Source of the DNA: Kuschelorhynchus macadamiae
Lineage: Eukaryota; Arthropoda; Insecta; Coleoptera; Curculionidae
Assembly: GCA_030620095.1 (NCBI GenBank)
Contig: JAUTXW010002182.1
Location: 186,001 to 250,000 of the forward strand
Length of the DNA: 64,000 bases
Direction of reading: 5' to 3'
Position numbers and translations under genes: made by a program. Position 1 is the stretch's first letter. Each line of letters begins with the position of its first letter. The notes under the pieces are model-generated. The model saw only the letters and a list, made by a program, of their open reading frames with translations, had not been told where the DNA came from and searched no databases. Positions 38,232 through 49,254 of this stretch are shown here, in pieces.

Positions 38232-38385
38232 GGTCTAGGTCCGGGATTATTATAATATCTAATTGAACGCCTAATATCTTCAGTGCAATATTCGTTTGAT
38301 TTCAAAGCCTCAGTCAGTTTTTCTGTTTTTTTTTCCGGAAATGAATCTGTATCACATGTTGGCAAAGCTCTAAATTTAAAAACGT
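38232..38385 (-). pseudogene. Penelope-like copy C, upstream part
   Basis: LPTCDTDSFPEKKTEKLTEAL then SNEYCTEDIRRSIR matches the linker between RT and nuclease in copy B (LTETLRGNGYCTEDITRSIK). Truncated upstream at about 38385. Confidence 0.75.
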
Positions 38386-39071
38386 TATAAACAAAAAATC
38401 AAAGTCAAAGGGCTGAAATATATTAGATTAGATTAGAAGTCTAATATATCTAAGGTAACATGTTTCGCTTAACGAACATCATCAAACCTAAAAACATTTA
38501 TATCTACTAACATCAAGTAAATGTATGTAAAATCAAACATTAAATACTTACAAACATAATAGACGTTAAGTAGACAACACTGACAAGAACGATAGAAATT
38601 TATTATTTAATGTTTCTCTTTTACGATCGGCGCACTGATGAGTCCCGATAGGATGAAAGTATTTGTAAACTTAAGGTAAATGACATAATTTCTTATGCTT
38701 GTCTAAATAATATTGTTTATATTATGTATCGAAACATTCCGTAGACAGACTAGTCTACATGTTGAGGTATGTAATTTTATTAAATATTTACTTCAATTAA
38801 TTTAAAGTTAAATATTTTTATTCAGTTGCGAAAAAGCCAAAAAAGATTTTTGTTTGTCAAGCATTCACTTATCAATTCAATTAAGACTGGTTAAGGTTTT
38901 TATGTTGAAATATGTCAGAAATTATATAAACTGAATCATCAATAGGCACACTGAGTGTTAATGAAATTAAACATCGTAATGTTCTTTATCATTTATTTCC
39001 TAAGATCATCACAAGAGAAAAATAACAGAATATGTACAAACTAGAATAAAAACCAGGGTCCATTAACCGCT
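38386..39071. other. Intergenic DNA 3' of the cuticle gene
   Basis: Contains a short hairpin 'atatattagattagattaga...tctaatatat' (38418-38450), a 'gatgatgttcgttaagcgaaa' stretch on the minus strand, and the presumed 3'UTR of the cuticle gene with its poly(A) signal. Confidence 0.4.
38992..38997 (-). promoter_or_regulatory. Candidate poly(A) signal AATAAA
   Basis: AATAAA on the minus strand, 75 bases beyond the cuticle gene stop codon: a plausible cleavage signal position. Confidence 0.5.
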
Positions 39072-39557
39072 CTACCATCCATATCCGTGACCGTAGGCTA
39101 TGGGAGCATGGCTATAGGCGATGGGAGCATGGCTGTAAGCGATGGGCGCGGCCAGTTTGGGAGCATAGCTGATAATTGGAGCATGGGTCAAGATGGGTTT
39201 GGAAATGATGGGAGCAGTGTAGATGGGAGCAGCCTTGATGATGGGAGCGGGCACGATAGCTTTAGCAGCGCCGTAGATATGAGGTCCGAAGCCTTTAGTG
39301 ACCAGAGGGCCGGTGATGTAAGGTTCGGAGTAACTTTTGACGAACGGTGCTGGTGGGGCCTCGAACACTTTGGTGACTACGGGACCAGCGTGGATGATTG
39401 GAGTCGAGTAGCTCTTGGCTAGGAGGGGAGCTGCTGGAAGGAGAGCGGGGCCATGTTCCAGTTCCAGGAGACCTCTCTTTTGTTTGGTGGATTCCTCCAC
39501 CTTGGGTTCCTCTGCCGGCATGGCGATGGAGAGGGCTACCACGGTGGCGAATACGAT
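39072..39557 (-). CDS. Cuticle protein, Ala/Pro/His/Tyr-rich, main exon
   Basis: A small secreted structural protein of the exoskeleton. The exon begins after TTTTAATTGCAG with IVFATVVALSIAMPAEEP, the rest of a signal peptide whose first residues must lie on a short upstream exon (phase 0), as is usual in insect cuticle genes. After a basic KQKRG site, the mature part has low-complexity PAAPLLAKSYSTP, APFVKSYSEP, HAPIISYAPK and tandem SHAPIAYSHAPIAYGHGYGW at the end, then TAG. 161 codons visible. No RR chitin-binding consensus is seen. Higher GC than its surroundings, typical of an expressed host exon. Exon 1 was not located. Confidence 0.87.
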   Translation of the reverse strand: MVFATVVALSIAMPAEEPKVEESTKQKRGLLELEHGPALLPAAPLLAKSYSTPIIHAGPVVTKVFEAPPAPFVKSYSEPYITGPLVTKGFGPHIYGAAKAIVPAPIIKAAPIYTAPIISKPILTHAPIISYAPKLAAPIAYSHAPIAYSHAPIAYGHGYGW

Positions 39558-39859
39558 CTGCAATTAAAAACACTATGCATTTAATATGATAGCCTTAGAC
39601 GTAAAATCCTATAGATTGACTACCTGAATACAGGTCTGGATATTAAAATGTTTAACTATAAATACTAATATATTTTTTACTTGTGTGTTTGTTAAACTGT
39701 GCATTTAGTAAAATATTTGTTATTTTTTCATACTTAGAGCTGTGTTATTGTGTTTTCAAGTTTAAAAAAAGTTTTGTTCATGAACATATGATGGTAACGG
39801 TGCCTATTTCATTTTTGATGCCAAGGAACATGTAAAAAACGTTTATTTATCTCTTTTAA

Positions 39860-40330
39860 AGAAAGGATATAATCAAAATGAAAGTTTGGGCAAAAGATGC
39901 TTTTTAACTAAACTTCCTTTATCTGCGGTAAAAAATATCGTGTTCAAAACAATTACACCAAGGAAACAACGGCCAGATATTGGCAAATTTAGAAGTATTG
40001 AAGAAGCTGATGAAGTGTTAATTAGAAGAAACATTTATGACATGTATAATAAGCAAATGATTCCTACAATAGATTCTCCCCAGAAGTTACTTACAGTGGA
40101 AGAAATTAACATTTCATGTAGCAGAACAAGCCTCTGGATATTTGTAAAAATAATGGGTTTTAAACATCGGGCCATAAACAAAATGCAAGTGTTAATGGAA
40201 TCCCAGCGATTACAAGTTTCGAATCGGGATTATTCAAATTCTATATAATAATTTAGGACAGAAAATTATCCAATCATATATCTTGAAGAACTATGGTTCG
40301 ATACCTAAAACACCCCCAGAAAAGGACGGA
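39860..40330 (+). pseudogene. IS630/Tc1-type transposase fragment (DETW family)
   Basis: FRSIEEADEVLIRRNIYDMY, KLLTVEEINISCSRTSLWIF, KIMGFKHRAINKMQVLMES, then after a stop NYPIIYLEELWFDT, which corresponds to the PxxYLDETW first-D block with the aspartate changed to glutamate. The catalytic remainder is missing. It belongs to a different subfamily from the DUF4817 mariners here. Confidence 0.65.
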
Positions 40331-40413
40331 ACGATTCAACAAGTAAATGCCAATTCATAGCTTCCTCATATAGAAGACAGAGGACTACAATTTGAGCTAT
40401 TTAATATCTAAGA

Positions 40414-41326
40414 ATGGTTGAGTTTACAAACCGTGAATATGCGGATATTCACTTTATTTATGGTCTTGCTAATGGTAATTCCTTTGAAGCTAAACGACTC
40501 TATTCGCAGCGTTATCCAAATCGACTGATTCACGAACTTTTGCTCAGGTTCACATTCGATAGGGCGAAAATGGAACTTTCTAGAAGTCTACTCATTTATC
40601 AGAAGAACATCGCACTGTTAGAACTATTGAAGCTGACAAAGCAGTCCTGAATACTGTAGAAAACGAACCAGGTACCAGAACAAGAAAAATTGCGGCAACA
40701 TTAAACATTTCTCATGTGCTTGTTTATAAAATTTTGTCAGATAATTTGATGTATCCTTACCATATCCAAAATCTCCCGATTTTCCAATCCGATTCGGTTT
40801 TTACCAGTGGTTCATTCAAATGTTGACCCAAAACTCATTCTTTGGAAATACAATTTTATTTAGTGATGAGGCAGTTTTTCGAAAAATAGGATAGCCGAAA
40901 ATCATTTTCACGAGCAGTTTACAGTAAATATGTGGGCTGGTATTATTGGAGAAGAAGACTAAACGGACAGTATTATCGTCAATTTTTAGAAGAAGAACTC
41001 CCGCTGCTGTTAAAAGAGGTATCACTTGAAATAAGATACTAAATGTGGTGTATGCATGTGCACCCCCACATTTTAGTTTAGTTTGGATGTAAGGGAGTTT
41101 TTAAATCGACAATACAACAACCGTGGGATAAGTCGAGGTGGACCCCAGCCATAGCCTCCAAGGTCCCCCGATCTAAGTTGTGGGAAGATTTGAGAAACAG
41201 AATTATAGCTTTACGTGAAATAATTCGCAAATACACAGGGATATTCGAGAGAGTTCCCCAGTCTATGAGACAAAGAGTTGAGTCCTCCATATTAACAAGA
41301 GGAGGCCATTTTCAGCAGTTCTTATA
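40414..41326 (+). pseudogene. Mariner-like transposase fossil (DUF4817 type)
   Basis: The start MVEFTNREYADIHFIYGLAN and SFEAKRLYSQRYPNR resembles the intact transposase at 775. Then come TRKIAATLNISHVLVYKIL, LMYPYHIQ, ILFSDEAVF (first D), CAPPHFS (second D region) and the end NKRRPFSAVL/GGHFQQFL, all in shifted frames. Third-D region lost. Confidence 0.75.
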
Positions 41327-43041
41327 ATTGTTTCAGTTTTTGATGTAACGTTAGAATTAAATTGTTAATTAATTAGTCGCAAGATTTTTTTCAATTTTGT
41401 TACTTTGATAATATTTGGTTTGCATTGACGGCTATTTTCGCAAAGGTCTAAAAAACGATAACAGATACTATAATAATGCAATGTATCGAAAAAACACAGG
41501 AGTGTGGAACTGCCGATAGCGTAAAAAAAAAAAACATCCTGTATACTGCATAGGACAATTTTGTTTTTAGTTATTATAGAGGTTCTAAAAACTAATAAAC
41601 GTACCAAATTGGAAATAATAAACTCGGAAAACGTGTAAGAAAAACGAAAAAAAATTAAAACTTTGACACCCTCTTTCTCAAGAATGAAACACTTTTCAGT
41701 ACACCTTTATACTATAAAAGTTATTTATTTTAACGTGCCTATTACATACTAAGTTTGTGTAATTTTTCCACCAACATCATCTAGCATCTAAGGGAGTGGG
41801 TAACCTGGCACCGACGCAGACATTTGCAAATTTCTCGAATACGGTAATCTCTAGAGTTATTATGCCATTATGCATTTTTTGCTTAAAAAAGACGTAAAAA
41901 TAAGGTTTATTCATAAAAAATCCCAAAAGTTAACTGTCAAAAAAGTTATGCCAAATAATAATAGAGTCCTCTAGGTGCTACATAAAAACTATTACAAAAT
42001 TATGATTTCCCATCTGAAAAAAACACCCATTGCCCTATTTTGTTGTAAAATTGAATATTTTGCAAAATTTATTTAAAAAAGTCTGAAATAAAATTTCAAC
42101 TGCAACACCCTGTATCTCCGAAACGAATCATTTACGTACCCATGTTTATATGCTCTTTTAGCCATAGAATAAGCCAAAGAATTCCGTATCTACATGACAT
42201 TCATTACCACCCTTTATTGTATTATAGTCGTAGAAAAAGTATAGTATAAATTATGCTATTAAATTTTTTGGAGATATTTATATTTAAAAGGACCAAACAA
42301 AATTTATTGCACTTTTCAAAGTTGCAGCATTGTACTTGACTTCAAATTTGCCCGAAAAATCTAGTGGTCTACATATTACGATTGTGAGCAGTATTTTAGG
42401 TAGATTATAAAACAATGCTGTAATTATTTGAAACTGAAACGCTACACGACTCGTTCTGCAGGAAATTGTACCTCGTAAATGGCAAAGCGTAACTGGTATT
42501 AAAAAAAATTCTTTAAAGCGTGCACCACAGTATTTAATCTTATGTTGTTCGAATTTTTTTAACCTAATAACTAGACGCAGGTACTCGCCAGTTTTATGAC
42601 AGAGCAAAAATAATGCTATAGGTTCGCGTGATTATTTACAATCAAACTAAATTCGACCTCAATTAAAAACATCTCGAGAATTCCTCATGTTTTTGCTAAT
42701 GGTAAGGAGCGAAAAAGGAAATCTCTGCTTGCTGCATGGCCACCGATTTTTCCCGATCCATACTAATTGATTATTAAGTTGGCGTATATAAAAATTGCGA
42801 CATTGTAACATTCCTATAAAATTAACGTATACGTGCAAATTTATGTTGTGGGTATGATAAGAATATGTTCTTGGTTGAATATGGCATTTTTCTTTTGAAA
42901 ATGGCAAACGATTGCAAGAAGCTGAGAATGTCGAAATACGTATTTTGTGTTCAATTAGTAGGCAGTAGGCTATGGCGGTTTTGTCAGTTTTTGATTATTA
43001 ATGGAATATTTTTGTTGTTTTGGTGTTTCTATTTAACTATA
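41327..43041. other. Unassigned DNA with TIR-like scraps
   Basis: 'aacatcctgtatactgc' (41533) and 'gcaacaccctgtatctccga' (42104) are internal mariner-TIR motifs, but no paired ends were found. A minus-strand open stretch 42607-42284 (107 codons, no ATG) matches nothing I recognise. Confidence 0.45.
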
Positions 43042-43994
43042 CAGGGTGTCCCATAATTAAATGATTAATGGTACACAGCAAAACTGCAGGTTCTTTGGGT
43101 AAAAATATTGCGATTTAACCATACTGTGCTTAGTCCAAAAGCTGACAGTACCCAAGAAACAGGTGTCAAAGTTGTAATTTTAATTTAGTTTTTTCTTCAC
43201 GATTTATGATCAGGGCGACAGAACGGCATTAAATTGAGAATTGGGGTGTTTTTTGAAGCGAGAAATCCAAATTGTACTTAGTTCTGATGCTGCTTGTAGG
43301 AGGCGCGACTTACGGTGCATTAAATCTCTTTAAAATAACATAACTTTTTTGTGTCACAGAGTATTAACCCAAATGTTAAAGATTATGTATTTTCCACTTC
43401 TTCTACGCAAAAAGGGTATACTTTGTAAATATCCCTCAGAGTGGCCGTTTGCAAGATATTTGTCTATAAATTAATCAGTACACCTTTTCAAATTCCAAAC
43501 TTTAAAATTTTTATTAAAAATGTTTTTAAAATAATAATTATTGAAATGAAAAATTTATAGAAAACAAAAATATCTTTATTGAAATTGGCTGCAACAGCCA
43601 CTCTGAAGGACGTTTACAAAGTTTACCTTTTTTGCGTAGAAGAAGTGGAAAATACATAATCTTTAACATTTAGGCCAATACACCGTGACGTAAAAAGGTT
43701 ACGTTATTTTAAAGAGATTTAATGCACCGTAAGTGGCGCCCTTTATAAGCAGTATCAGAACTAAGCACAGATTTGAATTTCTCGCTTCAAAAAAAAACCC
43801 AATTCCCAATTTCATGCCGTTTAGTCACCCAGCTCATAAATTGTGAAGAAAAAACTAAATTAAAATTACAACATTGACACCCCGTATCTTGAGTACTGTC
43901 AACTTTTAGACAAAGCAAAGTATGGTTAAATCGCAATATTTTTACCCCAAGAACCTGCAGTTTTGCTGTGTACCATTAGTTATGGGACACCCTG
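43042..43994. mobile_element. MITE: two long mariner TIRs without a transposase
   Basis: CAGGGTGTCCCATAATTAAAT (43042) and its mirror ending at 43994 are flanked by TA. The arms are about 430 bp each and nearly abut, sharing in reverse 'caaaactgcaggttctt', 'ttaatgcaccgtaagt'-type and 'ttccacttcttctacgcaaa'. A deletion derivative of an autonomous element not present here. Confidence 0.88.
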
Positions 43995-44039
43995 TATACT
44001 ATATATAATTTACTTTCTTACAATAAAGACAGTCTAGGA

Positions 44040-45000
44040 AAATTTTGAAAAGTATGGTATGTTGGTTTGTTTCATACAATATAATGAAAATCTCCAAGAA
44101 GCTTCGGAATTATATTTACAAAGGTAAGGTATTTGGAGCTCTAAGTAATATAATATCTTAGGAGTGCTTTTTGTTCATATTAGATATTCAGAGAGAAGGC
44201 AACCTTGCCGAGACAAATTTGCTCGCCTTAAAGCACGAATCATTTTATCCATCCCTGTCCAAAACCACAAACCAAACAAAACCAAGAGAAAAAAGAAATA
44301 AACGTATTTGGTTATGTAGAAGTGACGCCTTCACCTTCTTGCCAGCAAATAGAGGAAGCAACTGGTGTATCCAAAGTTTTGTAAAACTATAAGTATCACC
44401 CATTTAAATCCCACATAGTTCACCATTTACACCGAAACGATGCCGAGCGCCGAATGTTGTTTTGCCAATGGTATTTACAACAAACCCATACTCATGAATC
44501 TTTTGGCAGAGTCGTTATTTTTTCAATCGCCATAATACAAGAAACTGGGCCACAGAAAATCACCATTTATTTTTTGAGAGGACACAATAAGGACGCTTTG
44601 GGGTTGGGGTCTCGTGTTTCATTTTTAGAAGACGCATATTCTATAGAATTTTTGAGGGAGGTTTTACAGCACGTCGGTATGTAGAAATCCACGAAGAAGT
44701 TATTCCACACTGATGGAAAATGTTCCACTGGCACTTTGTAATGCCGTTTATCTTCAAAATCGTGCTCCAAGCCACAACTCTGCACGTTTAAGGGCATTCT
44801 TAATTCGTAACATTCCTCAAAGATGGATTGGTACTCAAGGAACTGTAAGATGACCTCCCCGTTCTCCGGATCTTTCGACTTTAGATTTTTTCTTATGCAG
44901 TTTCATGCAAAATGAAATATATATACAAAACACGATATCAGTTTGTAGCTTCGTGCGACAATCTATTTAACTTTCCGAAATTTGCAATGACGGCCTATGA
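44040..45000 (+). pseudogene. Mariner-like transposase fossil with an intron
   Basis: DUF4817 remnants EASELYLQR, then a GTAAGG...TTAG intron (about 44124-44184), then YSERRQP and DKFARLKARI. Further on: DAERRMLFCQWYLQQTHTHE, AVYLQNRAPSHN (second-D block, D changed to N), WIGTQGTVR and PPRSPDLSTLDFFL. Multiple frame breaks. Confidence 0.72.
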
Positions 45001-46119
45001 TTCTTTTAAACGCTATTACATAAATAACGAAAATGGGTCAATTTTGCATATGGAAAAATGGTCGTCATTTCCTAACCTAAGTTTTAAGCAAGATAGGTAA
45101 TTATGGATTTGTTTGGAGAAAATTCAAATATTTTTTTCATAATTAAGTTAATGTGCTGTAATAAATAATTAAGAGTTGAGAACTAAAAAGGATCTTTTGA
45201 ATTAAGTTTACTTTAATATAATAATTACTAATTACATTTTAACCATAGCCTCATACCTACTAATTGAACACAAAAGAAAATTTAAAAAATCTCAGATTTT
45301 GAGTTTGTTTTTCAAAATAACTGCTTAAATGTGTATATTTTATTTATTAATAAATATAATGAATAATATACAGATTGTCATATTCAAAAAATAAAGTGGA
45401 GTCCGACAACTTCTTGACCTTACCCCGTACACTAATTTTGAAAGCGGCACTAAATTCTACGGAAAAATTTATATAAGGAACAGTTTTCGCCTTTTTGATA
45501 AAATTATCAGATAGCTGGGATACGAAAGGTACCTGAAAATACAACATTTTGACAAAAGCCCTGTATTTCGAAATCCAAAAGGACTATGAAATTTCTATTG
45601 GTGCCGTCTTCAATTTTAGTAAATAGTAGCAAACTGTCGCACCTTCTATCTTTAAAAATAAAGTGCCGAAAATAGGATTCCATATACAGGGGGCGTTAAA
45701 ATACAAAAATGTTATTTTGCGTAAGACTAAATTTGTCTCATGTTGCAAGATACGGAAAAGATCACTATTGGTAAGTTTTTGCTCGAAAAATAAATAAGTT
45801 TCGCCTTATCAAAAATTTGATTTTTTATACAGGGGGCATAAAAAATACAAAAATGATGTTTTGCGTAAAAAGAATACCTCGTTTATAATTTTCTCCCAAA
45901 AGTACAAATATTAATTATGTTTATAATAAATTTTACAAAATTTAAAATTAAGAGTATCAGTTGTATTACATTACTTTTTAAACTCTTTAACATTCTCAAG
46001 CACACCTTAGAATACCTTCTAGTTTCTAATATAATTATGACACCTAATGACTTACTTGTTAATGTCTTTATTTCATAAAATAATTATCATTTTTTATCAG
46101 AATTAAGTGAAAACGTTCA
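45001..46119. other. Unassigned DNA with TIR-like repeats
   Basis: 'atacagggggcgttaaaatac' (45684) and 'atacagggggcataaaaaatac' (45828) are direct repeats, each followed by 'aaaaatg(t/a)t(a/g)ttttgcgtaa'. They resemble mariner sub-terminal sequence; no gene is found. Confidence 0.45.
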
Positions 46120-47440
46120 AAAAAACTAGTTCTGTTTTGGACCTTAAAAAAAGAAGAAATATGACCGATGCAGCCAGAGTTTTTGTTCTTCAATCTGTTG
46201 GAGAAACTTCAGTGATGTTCCTAAGAAATACAAAGCCGACAAAGATGTTTGTTCTTATGAAAATAAGTCAACAATTTTAGTAAATAAATTGAGTTGACAG
46301 TAAGAATATTATTTTTGCCTAAAGTTTCCCTACACGACGTGGAATATGACACACCAAAAATAATCCGAACAACCCGTTTCTGCACCACAAATTCTCTATT
46401 GATGTCGGATTCTCTATTGATGACCCGATACAACAATACTGTAAGCGACTGAGGAATAAACAAAGGTGTAGGCACAAGTTTTCAAGAGTTACATAATTCT
46501 TCAAAGAGTTTCAAACATAAGAGTTCTTATTGATTTTTGGACACACCTTAGAAATTTGCCCATTTCAGGTTAAATCACTATCAATTGAGACACCCAAGAA
46601 ATCTATTGATTCACTCAAAACTCTTGTGACCATCTAGATCAAAAATGAGATCACATGATGTTTTGCGTTGTTTTTCCTATATCAGGAAGAAAATTCCTTC
46701 AGAATAATATTGGCTTTGCTCCTCAATACAGCCATATCTGGATCCGAAACAACAACTGTGGTATCATCGACATACAAGAATACTAGGAGATACATTCGAG
46801 TAAATCATTAACGAAATAAAGAAAAATAGAAGATACTACCCTGAGGTGTTCCTATATTTTGATCAAAAAGATCAGTTAGTTAAAAAAGAAATGATGATGA
46901 TTTATCAACAGTGTCAAAAGCGCGAGTAAGATCAAAAGAGAAGGAGATTACAGTTTCTCTATTATTTGTTACATATTGAACAAGGTCCGACGAAAGCCAT
47001 GCCGATCTGAAAAAATATTATATTTAACCAAAAAAGAATACATTCTGTTATAAACGAGTTTTTCTAAAATTTTAGAGAAGCAGTTCAATGGAGAAATAGG
47101 TCTATAGTTTTCGATTAGACAGGGGCCTCCTTTCTTGAGTATGGGTAAGACAATGGTGGATTTAAGGCATTCAGGAAACAATTTGGACTCAACTGAAACA
47201 TTAAACAAAATAGTAAGAATATTAGCTACTTTACCGATAACTTTCTTTATAAGTGATATGGGGATATCGTCCAATCCTGCAGAATCTGAATTATTTCGTT
47301 GCCAGTAATAGGTTCAAAAAACATTAATTTGGGACATGCTTTTTAGTCAAAGTAAAATTATGAAAAAAGTTTCTATCAAAATGGTTAATTTTTTCCTTTA
47401 TTGCCAAGGAGAGATAATTTCCGAAGATCTAGGCAATTTC
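46120..47440 (-). pseudogene. LINE reverse transcriptase fossil (Jockey/CR1-like)
   Basis: Best block 47274-46969: DDIPISLIKKVIGKVANIL, ESKLFPECLKSTIVLPILKK, NYRPISPLNCFSKILEKLVY, NIFSDRHGFR (RT fingers). Downstream in other frames: FDLTRAFDTVDK (motif A), GTPQGS (motif B), FLYVDDTTVV (motif C) and a C-terminal region. Heavily frameshifted and much more decayed than the LINE at 61-64 kb. Confidence 0.78.
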
Positions 47441-48819
47441 ACTAGGATATTTTGTTAGTTTATTATTTATTTATTTAACTATTATTTGTTGTAAATAATT
47501 TAATAGAAACAATCCCGTTTTCTTCCGTTTTTGGCTTATAAAGTCAAAACTAATGAAGCAATCTTGATGGTGTATAGAGACGAATTGTAGAGTGTGACAT
47601 TACAAACAATGTGACAAACGACTTGATATGATTATTAGAACAGGAGAAAAAACGGAAAGTTAGGCTTTCCTTCGAAAATTTATATCCCCGTTATTTCTCA
47701 AGTTGTAGTGAAGGCCTTTTGCAAAATAACAGTTATTGATATATACTTTATGCATGCCAAAACCAGACGCTGAGGGATTATAAGGTTTTGCACATTTGCG
47801 ATTTGAACTTTTGTTTGCACTGTCTTTCAGCGGGCCTGGATGAGTTGTGGATGATCCAATTTGAATTCTGCGAAATCATATCGAAAGTAAAAGTATCATA
47901 CTATAAAACGTATATTCTCATGACGCGCTAAAATTCTGTGAAATACGTAAAAAATGCTGCCAGATGACGGAACAAAATGACGGTCAAATAAAAAGTTTAA
48001 AAAAAATCAACGTAAAAAAAATCTTATTCAAATGAGTGGTAAAACTAAAATGAATTCAACATGACGTAACAAAATGGCGGTGTGTGTCAAGGAAACACAA
48101 TAGCGCCCAATAAAAATGTTTGAAAAGACAGTGTTTATTGTGTTTCTTACTTATAATACCGATTTTTGACATTAAAAAACGAAAAAATGGACAGTTATAA
48201 TTTATTTTTTCAACCCTTCCATTACTGTTTACGAAGCAGAGTTGAAATACTTCCCTCTTATTAGGGAAATAACAAAACGAGTATAGCAATGAACGAAACA
48301 AATGTACTCTTGTGAAAAAATACTTACTAAAGTTTTCATTTTAGTATTTCCGTTTCAAAAAGTTCTCACAAAATGGCACAAAAGAACTGGAACAACAGCT
48401 AATGGAAAGATGTATTTGAAGTGTTAGATATTGTTGGTTCAAAGTGGTTTTAAGGCGCCTTTATATACTTAAAAGTGGTAGGGTAGGACGCGAGGTGGCT
48501 TTGTTAAGAATAAAACGATTTTTTTTCCTCTACAATGCAGTTCTTGCATTTAAAACTAGATTATCCGTAAAACGAGTGTGTATGAGACAACGGTTTGATG
48601 AAGTGTTGTTCACCCGTAGTGCAGAGGCAAATGTATTAGAATTTGGAATGTCTGTTAGCGAATAGTACAATGATAATAAAACACACCGTTACGCCAAAGT
48701 TTATTTGGAGTTACTGATACTGCTTTCATCGCAAAAGGGAAGTATTTGTAAACGTGAAAAAATCACCCTACAACATTTTTACAGATTACAGTTTTAGAAT
48801 GCCGAAAAGGATGTTTTCT
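47441..48819. other. Unassigned DNA
   Basis: No recognised coding sequence. Scattered 'aaaatgacgg' / 'aaaatggcgg' motifs from 47980 onward belong to the dispersed repeat that follows. A 73-codon plus ORF (48444-48665) shows no known domain. Confidence 0.4.
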
Positions 48820-49250
48820 CAATCCCCTCGGTCCGATTGACTTCAAATTTTGAAAATAAATCAAGGGTCATATGGGGATAACCTGGTAAATTATCTGAAA
48901 TTTTGCAGAAAAATCAAGTATACCTAAAAATCATTTAGTAAAATTTTGATACGCCTGGTGGAATATCAAAAAATTATTACTAAAAAAACTGCTGGTTCAA
49001 CTTACCTTAAATTTTGCACAAAGATAAAGCATTGCGTAACAATCATATGGTAAAATTTTGGTACGAATCATAGATGGCTAAACAAAATGGCGGTCTGCTG
49101 GAGTGAAAAAAAAATTACCAAAAAACTATTTAAACAATTTTGCACAAAGATAAAGTATTTCGTAAAAATAAAAAATAATTTAGTAGAAATCCAGGATAGC
49201 GAAACAAAATGGCAGATTGGTATGTTAAAAAATTATTACTAGAAAACTGT
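48820..49250. repeat. Dispersed repeat with about three diverged 120-130 bp internal units
   Basis: Each unit carries 'aaattttgcacaaagataaa', 'ggtaaaattttggtac' and 'aacaaaatggc(g/a)g'. The same modules appear at 60410-60600 and 11760-11850. Non-coding. Confidence 0.65.
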
Positions 49251-49254
49251 TCAA

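Noticed and set aside
38455..38510. Second hammerhead-like motif (minus strand 'gatgatgttcgttaagcgaaacatgtta')
   Set aside because: The core C is U, helix II does not pair convincingly and helix I is at most three pairs.
39087..39422. 111-codon plus-strand ORF opposite the cuticle exon
   Set aside because: It is the antisense shadow of a low-complexity, GC-rich coding exon; Gly/Asp/Ser composition simply mirrors the Ala/Pro/Tyr repeats.
40088..40116. Minus-strand ATG followed by GTAAGT as the missing cuticle exon 1
   Set aside because: It lies inside a transposase fossil on the other strand and the resulting start (MLISST) lacks support; could be chance.
42284..42607. Possible chemoreceptor exon on the minus strand
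   Set aside because: Hydrophobic stretches are weak, there is no ATG or clear splice border, and no receptor motif could be recognised.
48444..48665. 73-codon plus ORF
   Set aside because: No domain, no splice context and no support from neighbouring sequence.
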